Shown: positions 12,425 through 22,011 of the stretch, one piece after another
Numbering within the stretch: position 1 is the stretch's first letter
How the letters are laid out: the number at the start of each line of letters is the position of its first letter
Assembly (NCBI RefSeq): GCF_001039355.2
Contig: NW_019776178.1
Span: 33,042-97,041, forward strand
Length of the DNA stretch: 64,000 nucleotides
Direction of reading: 5' to 3'
Source of the DNA: Lingula anatina
Taxonomy: Eukaryota > Brachiopoda > Lingulata > Lingulida > Lingulidae
Program-made: the position numbers and the translations under genes
The notes under the pieces: model-generated
Database searches by the model: none
Seen by the model: only the letters and a program-made list of their open reading frames with translations
Told to the model about the DNA's origin: nothing

Positions 12425-12655
12425 CAATATGTTTTGCCTTTTAAGGATATATTTATCACGTGAAATATGCATGCACCCTAAATGGGAAATGGGCGTTTTT
12501 TCGTGGAGACAGTTATATGAGGTTGAAAGTATATTGTTACTGCCCATAGTGACAAATGGTTTTAATAAACGCAATATTCTATACCGACTTGTAACTTGCT
12601 TGCTTACATTTCTTTCGATTTGAAGAAATATTGAAATTCTCTATTTTAAAAAGAA

Positions 12656-15258
12656 AAGTTTTTAAAAAGACTCTACGTAACACAGATATAACGTAACACA
12701 GTATAAATCCAGTTTTGTTTTCTTTGTGTGAATGTAAACGGTAATAAGTCATCTTCAGCCGAATTTTATATTTAAACAGGAATTCTCTGCTACGAGTAAA
12801 AAGTGCCCAAAAATGGGCCCTGTAAGGCTGTAATTTTCAATGCCATCGACCTACTTTCGATCTTACCTTTCGACTGTCTCGTCTATTTATGCCTCTCTTA
12901 ACACAGTCATAGCTGATTATGGCGCGAGATCATCTTAGATGTGGTCCGTCAATCGAGCAGGCGACAAAAATTCTTACATATCAATAATATCCGAGTCCTG
13001 CATCATTAATTTAGTGAGTTTATTGTTAATATATTAATTTATAATTAATTTATTTAATGCTTAATTCGAATCGTTCCGTCAACACACTGAATTTCAAAAA
13101 GTGCTTTTTTTCGTGGGGTAGGGTGAATCAATAAAATGAACCCCTATATATAAGATACCCCTTCACTAACATCAAATGTTGTGTTCTTACATTTACAGCG
13201 GGATATATTTATGTAAGGTAGTTGATTCTAGGGGCTCCAATCCGACTCGGGATAATCTTGGTATCGGCTCGAGTTATGCCCGGAGAAAAAGTTACGCAAG
13301 ACCGCACTTTTATTTCCAAAACCAAAAATCAATTTTACTACCTGGACATTTCCTAGTTTTATGGAAGAAATCCACGCAACAGAAATCTCCAAATCTTAAA
13401 TTGAAAATAAAATTTCGACTGATAATTGAACGAGCCGCGTGCATAGGCATGCAACTCCATTGAAATTAATTTGCAAATCTGATTAGTTTTTTTCCATCTG
13501 CACGCCTTCCGGTTTTTTAACAAATAGAAAAATTAGAGAATAAAGTTTTATTCAACTATTATATACAGTAACATTCAATTTCAAAAGTACTTTAGGAATC
13601 ATTAATGAATTATGTAAATGCAATGGATCAATAAATGGTAGTACCCGATGCCCTCGCGCCGTGGGAAAAAACCAATCTAAACCCTTCGTGGGGAATGCTG
13701 GGAAAATGCCCACGCCCATATACTTGAAACATGATAACTTCAGTTTTATTATTGGCATGGCGCCTTACAGTTCATAAATATTGCCCCGTTTTATACAGCA
13801 TGGTGCAACCGAATCAACTTTCTCGTGACTACAAACTATTCTCTATATGCACTATACTGGTACACAAGATGAAGCACAATTTACCAAAGTACATGTAATT
13901 CCTACTGAAAGAGGTACAGAAGACAATTAAGGCACATTTACTAGAGTCTTAACACAAACTGAGGCTTATTTTAACTTCATCTAGCCTTGAAATCGCAACT
14001 ACCTATATGATACAAGTAAAGAATAAAGCAAGCTTGCTTCGACATATTTCATATTTCACATAACACTGTATGACCGCCTATGCAAATTTCAATATGAATT
14101 TTTGGGTCCGGAGGAAAAAAGGTGCATATATGATGAATTGGATACATTTGTCAACTATAACACTTGAGAAAATCATAATATTAGTAATATTAGTAATGTG
14201 CGATCCTCAGTCTTGAGAGATGACCGTGTGCACCCAGCCATCCCTCACGAGGAGCAGACTGTGTACAAAAATATAATGAAATATTTTTTCAAACGTAAAA
14301 TATTTCATTATAGATTTTGCACAAGCTATCAATGTAAAACCTCTTCATGTAAAATCATTTACATCAAGTCGGATTTTACAAAGACGTGAGGGTTAGTTGA
14401 GGTAAGTGTGCGGATTATGATCTTCTCAAACGCTATACTGACGAACAACTCCAAGTCATCAAAAGCACAAATTTGAAAAATAACTACATCACTAAGATTG
14501 AAATAAAGCACAGACGACCATAAGTGGTGGTAATACCAATGTTTTGCGAGCGAAAACATAGCTGCATTTAGAATGTGGTTAAAGCAACTGGATATTCTAT
14601 TTTAAATTTTAATAATAACTGAAGAGGCAGACTTAACCAAAGAACCACAATTCATCTTATTCAATTGAACATTTATGGAATTATGAATGATCATACTGAA
14701 CTTCAGTTTTCTCTTAAGCTATTGGAATAAAATGTTTCACTATCATAAGTGAAAAAAATAAAACTTACTAAATACAATTACACCCGACTCATATCTGTGA
14801 CCCATGAAGCTCAAAAATTCTCAATATATAAAATACTTGAGTACATTATTAGATTGTATTCCTTTTACATTCAGTATATTGCTCGTCATTACCATTCCAC
14901 ATTCTCTAAAATTTTTTTTTGCAGACAGACCGTGTCCTTAAAAACTGAGACTGCTAGGGCGTTCAATCATCAATGAAAGTGGTTACATGGGCTCGGTGTT
15001 GCTAGCGCCATTAAGTGTTTCACATCTTGGACATTTTGGCTAGGATTGATGGAATCTGCGTTCAGGCATTATTTCTGGAAAACTGCCCTATCGTAGCCTA
15101 CAAATGAAATGTAACATTTTCACACAAAAATATGAAAAGTAATTGAAAGCTTTCGTTATCTGTAGTAAGTATTAACACGATTATTTTATTTTATTTCTAT
15201 AAAATAACACAAAACCACAGTATGATTTAGGAGAGTGCTAATATTCTACAAAAATATT
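12656..15258. other. Gene-free stretch
   Basis: I see no convincing exon, RNA gene or transposon end here. Short open frames lack splice context or family motifs. One inverted repeat is visible at about 14273-14311, where an AT-rich arm reading ATAATGAAATATTTT is mirrored after a short loop. Confidence 0.5.
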
Positions 15259-15365
15259 CTACAAAAAGAAAGTGACTAGAAAATAAGAGGGATAATGGAA
15301 GGAATATGAATTACGAAAACGCCTAACAATCTGAACAATATAAACAGATGAAAATACATGCTCAC

Positions 15366-15738
15366 CTGTATGATTGCCTCTTTGTACCACAAGGGCGAGG
15401 TTGGGGGTAGTAGCTTCTGGTATTCTAAGACCAGTGACAACGCCACGTGTGTCACATTGAAACTGATGAAGATCTGAAAGTCGGTCGATAGGATATAAAA
15501 ATATTTTGCTCGAGTTTTTTTTAAGTTTGAATGAGCTTTTGGATTCTAAAATGTCTGAATTTCGTTGAATAAATTGTAAATAGAAAAGAAAAATGTCTAC
15601 ATTGAGACGGTCTAATTTAAGACGATTTTGTCTAAGGGGCTGCACAAAATGTCCAGTTTGTTGAATTTGCATTGATAAAAGATTTGTAACATCTTGACAA
15701 TATCTTAGAAGGTTTCCATTTCCGAGAATAAATGGCAA
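15366..15738 (-). other. Unrecognised open exon-like segment
   Basis: A minus-strand frame of more than 120 codons stays open down to a good donor, CAG followed by GTGAGC, at 15366. Its 5' part repeats a GGAAATGGAAACCTTC tract also found at the end of the module at 16119-16265, so it is probably related to that exon family. No domain is recognised. It may be a real exon of a novel gene or part of the decayed TDP-43-like locus. Confidence 0.3.
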
Positions 15739-16118
15739 TTAAGTTCATTTTTACTCTCTACCCTGGCCTATAACTTACCTTAAAGGGTCCTAAATTCCAG
15801 TGATATTACAACTAGGCAAGGACTCTTGAAATCGCAAATGCTGATATCGCTTTCTCCATTTTAAACTTATGAAAATGGACCGTCATCAGACCAGGCGCTC
15901 ACCAATGCTTTCTGCCTCAACTTCAAAACAGAAATTTCGAAGACATTAGTTTCCCTATTTACCTCTTCTCCCTACCCAACCCACTAACCTTAATTTTATC
16001 TTTTTATTCAAGAAGTGGAAGTGAGCTGTATAATTAATGTGGCTAAGGGCTTTATCTCAAGAATTTTGTAAGTTAACAATGACTTTAGTGTATTATTCTC
16101 TGCAATAACATGAGTTAC

Positions 16119-16265
16119 CTTTTACGGCTTCCATGGAAGGTTTCCATTTCCGAGGAACACCATATGCTTCCGATGTTCCCCCATGCAGCCACCTTGTAAA
16201 CAGACCATGGCTGGAATCTTCTTACGAAAAGTGGGAGCTCTATCTGGATTTGCCATAATCGAATT
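16119..16265 (-). pseudogene. Exon-like module D, possibly TDP-43 RRM linker derived
   Basis: It is flanked by an acceptor (TTTACAG) and a donor (GTAACT). The first residues, NSIMANPDRAPTFRKK, resemble the segment between TDP-43 RRM1 and RRM2, where the family has an NS tract, acidic and proline residues, then an RK pair leading into RRM2. The rest of the module does not continue into an RRM. It shares its first 40-odd bases with modules at 17122-17479 (partly), 17554-17744 and 17814-17994. Confidence 0.35.
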
Positions 16266-16518
16266 CTGTAAACAGAAAGGAAAAATAACATTAGTTTGTT
16301 TAATTCCCATAAATCGTGTAGTTAAAGCAGTCTGCGTCATAAGCAGTTCAATTTAAATAGTTGTTAGTTTTATTAGAAGATCTAAATTGCAATCATTTGT
16401 TACAAGTAACGACTCATGACTGCTCCATTTTAATCCTTTTGGTTTAGAATTAAAGACTAACCTCAAAGGAACTTTCATGAAACCCATATCAGTGATCTTA
16501 ACGAGTAGCAAAGAGTAC

Positions 16519-16686
16519 CTGTGCCATGATGACTTCAAACTGTTAGAAGTAAGCCTTCAAGTCATCTTCTGTGCTTTTCCAAGGCAAACCCAGCACTATC
16601 AGGTCACTGCACTTCTTGCTGTCCAGGCAGTCGCTTAATTTTCACGTTGCAATTTTCCAGGGTCTCATCTCCTTTTCTTTTATTCT
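16519..16686 (-). pseudogene. TDP-43 (TARDBP)-like RRM1 exon, degenerate
   Basis: The minus strand encodes [20 protein letters not shown], then after a one-base shift [20 protein letters not shown] followed by F, a stop, and QFEVIMAQ. This follows the TDP-43 signature, in which a basic NKRK nuclear-localisation stretch precedes RRM1 and the RNP2 core is LIVLGLPWK. The segment ends at a consensus donor (CAG then GTAC) and begins after TTTTAG. The internal frameshift and the in-frame TAA make it non-functional. Known TDP-43 proteins are nuclear RNA-binding splicing regulators. No RRM1 remainder of convincing quality follows; weak RNP1-like traces (MGFMKV) occur near 16460. Confidence 0.7.
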
Positions 16687-17121
16687 CTAAAATGGTAACT
16701 CTTTCCAATTATTATTAAGACCGTTTATTGAATTACCAACCCTTTGCTGTTTCAATGTCTATTATTTTATGTATAATCAATGACTGACACTAATTATAGT
16801 TCGGACAAGTAGATTTGTCAGAATGTTTTAAATTGGTCATTTGACCATAAGATTTTTTAAGTTTTCAAAATAACTTTTGATGTGATTTAATTTTTAATGT
16901 AACTGTTACATCATAATTCTAAAAATGTCAAGGTCTTGTTAAAAAGTGCAATCCAGTCCAATATTATTAAAATTTGTATTCGGACCAGTGAATCCTGACT
17001 CAGACCAGTAGTTTTGGGGAAAGTTTAGGTCCGAATGGCCAGTAAGATGAATAGTTTATGGCAAAGACTGCAACTCAAAAAAACCTTTTTAGTCCAATTC
17101 TCTCCCAATCACCCGGCTTAC

Positions 17122-17479
17122 CTTTCAGGGTTTTCCATCTCAGTAAAACACCATATGCCTTGGACGCTTCCCCAATGCAGCCGACTCGTAGACGGACCAT
17201 GACAGGACTCGCTGGACGCTTTCCCAATGCAGCCACTTCGTAGACGGACCATGGCAGGACTCGCTGGACGCTTCCCCAATGCAGCCGACTCGTAGACAGA
17301 CCATGGCAGGACTCGCTGGACGCTTTTCCCATGCAGCCACCTCGTAGACGGACCATGGCAGGACTCACTGGACGCTTTTCCCATGCAGCCACCTCGTAGA
17401 CAGACCGTGGCAGGACTCGCTGGCAACAAAGATTGGTCGAAGTAGCTGTAGATGTGGGCCCTCTTCTTGCAGTTGTGTT
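17122..17479 (-). pseudogene. Exon-like module C, enlarged by a 52-bp minisatellite
   Basis: The acceptor is CTGTTTACAG just above 17479 and the donor AAAG then GTAAGCC is at 17122. Removing four of the five 52-bp units leaves about 150 bp, close to module D (147 bp). The ends match modules A and B. All three minus frames are open through the array. No protein family is recognised for the body of the module. Confidence 0.4.
17161..17420. repeat. Minisatellite, exactly 5 x 52 bp
   Basis: Units start at 17161, 17213, 17265, 17317 and 17369, each beginning TGGACGCTT and containing ATGCAGCC and CGTAGAC. They differ at a few positions (for example CCGACTC against CCACCTC). The same unit occurs once in each related module (about 17590-17640, 17860-17905 and, diverged, 16185-16215). 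The period is not a multiple of three. Confidence 0.95.
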
Positions 17480-17553
17480 CTGTAAACAGAAATAAAAACG
17501 AGATTAGATTTCTTTTATTTCTTAAACTCCACTTCCAAAANATACAGGCTTAC

Positions 17554-17744
17554 CTTAAAGGGTTTTCCATCTCGGTGAAACACCACATGCCTTGAACACT
17601 CTCGCAATGCAGCCACCTCGTAGACAGACCATGGCAGGACTCGCTGGCACCAAGGATTGATCGACGTAGCTGAAGTGTAGATGTGGCCCTCTTCTCCTTG
17701 CTGTTGTCAGTGGGAGCTCTATCGAGAATCGCCATAATCGAGTT
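17554..17744 (-). pseudogene. Exon-like module B
   Basis: It has an acceptor CTGTTTACAG, an opening NSIMAILDRAPTDNSK, one 52-bp-type unit in the middle, and a TTTAAG donor with GTAAGCC at 17554. One frame is open over its whole 191 bp. A single N lies just outside the donor at 17541, so the distance to module C is uncertain. Confidence 0.4.
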
Positions 17745-17813
17745 CTGTAAACAGAAAGAAAAACGGATTAACGACTTTTTCAACCCATGTCAGCACTCTG
17801 CAGTCAGGCTTAC

Positions 17814-17994
17814 CTTTAAAGTTTTTCCATCTCAGTCATCACATGCCTTGAACGCTCCCACAATGCAGCCACCTCGTAGACAGACCATGGCAGGACTCGC
17901 CGGCACCAAGGATTGACCGACGTAGCTGAAGTGTAGATGTGGCCCTCTTCTCCTTGCAGCTGGGAGCTCTATCGTGCATCGCCATAATCGAGTT
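17814..17994 (-). pseudogene. Exon-like module A
   Basis: This 181-bp segment has the same acceptor, opening (NSIMAMHDRAPS) and GTAAGCC donor as module B, with one copy of the 52-bp unit. It carries a TGA in the frame used by module B near its 3' end, so at least this copy is not coding in that frame. Confidence 0.38.
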
Positions 17995-18404
17995 CTGTTA
18001 AAAGAAAGAATAACGGATTTAGTAAATTTTTCTACCTATGTATATAATAAGAAGAAACCTGGAATGCATAGAAATATATGCAATGAAACTACAAGAATAT
18101 AGCCTACAACAGCATAAAGCCGATGACGTATCCTGCGAAGATTCCTGAGCGACGATTCCTCGTGAAAAGAAGCGAAGGTTTTAGCTGGCCAGCTTAGAGA
18201 AACGTCGAATCCACTGTCCAGACGACTGCGTGTGCAAGAAACAAAATGTCGATGAGCGATGCGTTGACTTGGGACGAAGAAAAGATTCGAAGAAATGCGA
18301 GTCGACTCCTGTGTCCTTTTTTCTTGATACAGTGCGCAGTACATGGCATCCTTCTTGTTGCTCCAGATCTGTGTGCGTTGAATGAACGAAATTTCAAAAT
18401 TTCG

Positions 18405-18415
18405 CGCTTTTATAC
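18405..18415 (-). promoter_or_regulatory. TATA-box promoter candidate
   Basis: GGTATAAAAGCGCG reads on the minus strand upstream of the exon-module cluster. An open frame beginning ATGCCATGTACTGCG follows about 70 bp downstream (near 18340) and runs about 50 codons to a stop. This could be the start of the transcript that reads into modules A-D. There is no direct proof of transcription. Confidence 0.35.
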
Positions 18416-18419
18416 CTTC

Positions 18420-19456
18420 TGTGATATCAGGTCACATGGTGGCGTTCCTGGTCAACTTGTTCATAGGGGGTGGCGTTTGATAGTGATGCCCATAATTGAT
18501 TATAATATGTTTTTAACATACACATTTTATTAACTGTTATTTATTTTGAGTATTCTGTTTTTCATTTTATCTTATGTTAAGAGTAATAAGTACTAAGCAA
18601 TGACTTCGAAATGTACAGGCAAATTTGATGAAAATTTCTGAGCAACATACCTTCTCCCCAAAATTATGATAGGCCCGATGTCCGTTAAACTGGTGAACGT
18701 CTTTCAGGCACTGAATACGTGTGTATTCGAACACTGATCCAAAATGTGGATAATGTAGCGTAGGGTGACTGCATTTTCGAGGTAGCCTGAGGGGGCTTGA
18801 TTGTTTTGATTGTAGAGAATTGTAGTAAGTCAACTGAAAGTACACTGGACTTATATAGTACAGCCACCTCAGTACATTAAAACATATTTTGTTATCAACT
18901 GAGTTGTTATTCTGAGAAATGAAAAACACGTTATTGTGATTTTACGAAACGAAAGAAAACAGCAGTTGGTCACATGAAAAACCTTAATTAACTTATACCA
19001 GGCAGCAGAAACAAATGAATATTTTTTGCATATAAATCCATTCATGGTTTCGGGTTATCAGTACACTGAATGCTAATTCAGTAAAAGATGAAAAATTACT
19101 TTCATATGAGCATTGCACCTGCATTCCCAGATAATTTAATCTTTATGAAATATCTAAAAGTAAACTGACATATTTTGAGAAAAGTAATCTAGTGTCACAT
19201 TCCTCAGGCACCGTGCGTGATATTTTTAACATTTTAAGAACAATCGCGTTCATGGATATTAATATGGTGGACTGAACAGTGTTTAGAGGTTATGCATAAA
19301 GATCATTTTAAATGATTTCCTGGCCTTCTTTCTGGGAAAAATACCAATTGAAATTCGTTTGTAACTTTAATCTCTCAAAACATTATCTGTTTTGATGGAC
19401 CAAAATCCACTTTGACACCAAAGATTTTGAGTCCGCATGGCCCTATCACTGGCAAA
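18420..19456. other. Gene-free stretch
   Basis: A 120-codon minus frame at 18567-18929 has no recognisable domain, no splice context and AT-biased composition; I treat it as chance. Nothing else is supported. Confidence 0.45.
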
Positions 19457-19747
19457 TTTAAAGGGATAATAACTCTTCGTATGAGATCTATATTTCACAA
19501 TAAAAACATAGTAAACAACTCGTAGAAATATGATATATTCTGTTTTACCACAAAAACGGCAGTATAGCTATTATTTTGATATCTGAGCTTGTCTTTAGAC
19601 CGCGTGACCTCCATTGATGGCTATACTCTGTTACAATCTCTTAAGAGATTATAACATAAAACAAAACTTTTCAGAAAGAAAAGAAAATTGTTGTTTTGTT
19701 GGAAAATTAATTTTTTGGCCAAAATCAACAGTTATTATCCCTTTAAA
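19457..19747. mobile_element. 291-bp MITE-like inverted-repeat element
   Basis: It begins TTTAAAGGGATAATAACT and ends with its inverse AGTTATTATCCCTTTAAA. A second palindrome, AATCTCTTAAGAGATT, lies near 19640. It is non-coding. Confidence 0.65.
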
Positions 19748-19790
19748 CAGGTGTGTTTTTTAACAACAAAAATTACGTATTCGAATAGAT

Positions 19791-20144
19791 TAAAGGTACA
19801 CTCCATGAGAATTACCCGCCAAAATGGATTTCCCCGGGAAAATAAGCAATTTTCTCGTACTCACCAATCCTTTATGTATCTCTGTCTCTCCCCCCACCCT
19901 CCTGCACTTGGATTCGACCTTTCATAAAATTTATAAAGGTTGATATTATCTTAAAATGACTGACCAGCCATTATAACAGCGATCATATCCCTATAAGCTC
20001 CAATGGAAATGTCAACATCAGGCACGCTCCAGAAAAAATATATCCCCTTAAATCATTTTAAGGTGTATGTAAGGTTTTATAAGAAGCTGCGGGTGGCAAA
20101 AATAAGCATTTTGGGGATTTTCAAACCCATGGAGTGTGCTTTTA
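19791..20144. mobile_element. 354-bp MITE-like inverted-repeat element
   Basis: It begins TAAAGGTACACTCCATG and ends CATGGAGTGTGCTTTTA, imperfect inverted termini. It starts only 44 bp from the element at 19457-19747. It is non-coding. Confidence 0.55.
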
Positions 20145-21999
20145 ACTGGGGTCTCGCACAAAGTAATATTTCAATGACTTTTTAGATATATACTTTTAAG
20201 TCGACAGGGCCCCTCAGCTCCCCCTTCTCTTTTGCCTAAAAGATCAAGGTATCTAAATTGGGTTGTTTCAGGTTTCTCCCATAACAATTTCTACACAAAT
20301 GAGCATCATGTCACTTGACATAAACGTGTAAAGGTTTTCGAATTCAATACCTATCAATCATCAGTTTGCTTGTACAGTACATGTAAGCAAACGAAGCATG
20401 TGGATTGCAGCGTTTTACCGATATTAATCGTCGTATAGGGTGGGTAATCTTGATTTCTTTTGAAATAAAATCCAGATATCACTAAGAACATAAAATTAAT
20501 TTCAAAAACAAAAAACCACGCTTTCTTGAAAGGAAGAGCGTGATCTTGTGTTGCATTTGCGGTTTTATAGAAGAAAGCCTGTGGAAAATAAAATTCAAGT
20601 AATGATGGGAATCGTGGTGAGCCTTTACTGGTCATTTGACGTGCACCCACCGCCACACGATTTTTTTTTCATTTTCTATTAAGAAGAGAAATAAATAATT
20701 AACTGTATTAGGTGGAAATCACCTGGTCTACTCCCAAGTATACATGAAGTTTAAATCCAAAGCGATGTACCCAAGAGTTATTTTGATAACATCATCAGTA
20801 ACAACACAAGAAGGCTGTTATATTGAGTGTGGACCACCGTAATGAACCAGGTTCGTTTTATCCTTTTATCGATACAGCGTAGAACAAGAACTGGTCACTT
20901 AACGAAAATCCATTTCGTGGTACATCGTACAATAAAGTACAGCCTCGTCAATGATAAAAACAACATTAGATCATTCAATAAAAGTATACATTTTAATGTT
21001 TGCACAAAAGTGGACAATATGTATACAAATGTTGTCTAATGCACTGAGATTATTAATAAATCTGTGCAGAGAAAAACCGCCATCAGCTCTTTAGTTCAGA
21101 AAATGCAGATTGGAATATCTACATAAACACTGATATAATGGGAATCCTTTTATCCCCTTAATTGCTAATGGTCTTTACATTTAATTTATGGGAACAGAAA
21201 TGCAAACTTCTAAAACTGATTTTATATATGTCAGTTAACACAAGATGGCAGCATTGGAGTGAGATCACAACAAAAAATATAAACAAAGCTTGCAATCAAT
21301 AAACAAGATAATACTTCTATCTTTTGTGCTGGCATTTCACAAAGCAAAATCAACCCATAAATGCTTACAGAAGGTAATGTTAATTATGTTGTACTCAAAT
21401 GCATTGTTTAAAATATATTAAAACAATATTTACACTTTCAAATAAAATCGATGTTTATATTAGTAATAAATACACTGCACAAACCTTCAATTATAACCGT
21501 AACAGAAATTCTTTCTTATCCGTCTAAACACTTGTTCCCATATTTGTCTGACTAACATTCTAATGTAAAAAGGCCTGTATAAACAGCTTTTGGCAGCTTG
21601 TATTTCATACTCATTTTAGATTGGTATGAACTATATAAGGTGACCTACTGAATTGTGACAAGGTCTGACCTACTAATTCTAACAAAGTACTTTGCCCAAA
21701 CTAACACTATCACAAATGCTGTTATGTTCAAAGCAAAAGCAAAATGACAAACATCAGTTCTGTTTAAGATGCTGAACGATCTAATATACAGCAATAATAA
21801 ACATGATCAACTTAGAGATTTTACCATACATTGGTCTATTTAGAAATTGAGCACATGAAAGACTAAATAAATACACAACATTGAAACATCATGTGACACA
21901 CACACCCACATATACAGTATGTATGTCAACCCACAAGGGTCTGATCAAATTTCAAAGAAATCCACTCAGTTTTAACTATTCCGCTAGAAAGATCACAAC
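20145..21999. other. Presumed CCDC88 3' UTR and flank
   Basis: This is AT-rich DNA downstream of the CCDC88 stop codon on the minus strand. No further coding signal was found. The nearest poly(A)-like signal I can see is ATTAAA (minus) at 21180-21185; a canonical AATAAA in a good position was not found, so the 3' end is undefined. Confidence 0.4.
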
Positions 22000-22011
22000 T
22001 CAAACACATCC
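22000..22011 (-). other. CCDC88: C-terminal PDZ-binding motif GCV
   Basis: The protein ends Y-G-C-V followed by TGA. In vertebrate Daple the C-terminal GCV binds the Dishevelled PDZ domain, while Girdin lacks it. Confidence 0.85.

Larger units (their letters stand above)
7057..12655. repeat. Right copy of the segmental tandem duplication
   Basis: This is the shorter copy. It retains the empty sites matching all three insertions seen in the left copy: the TTTAACTTC junction near 7625, the junction near 9187, and the uninterrupted exon at 9299-9371. A (TA)n run at 7176-7228 is expanded here relative to the left copy. The kinase gene in this copy is open from start to stop. Confidence 0.93.

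Noticed and set aside
18567-18929. 120-codon minus frame
   Set aside because: No recognisable domain or splice sites; consistent with chance.
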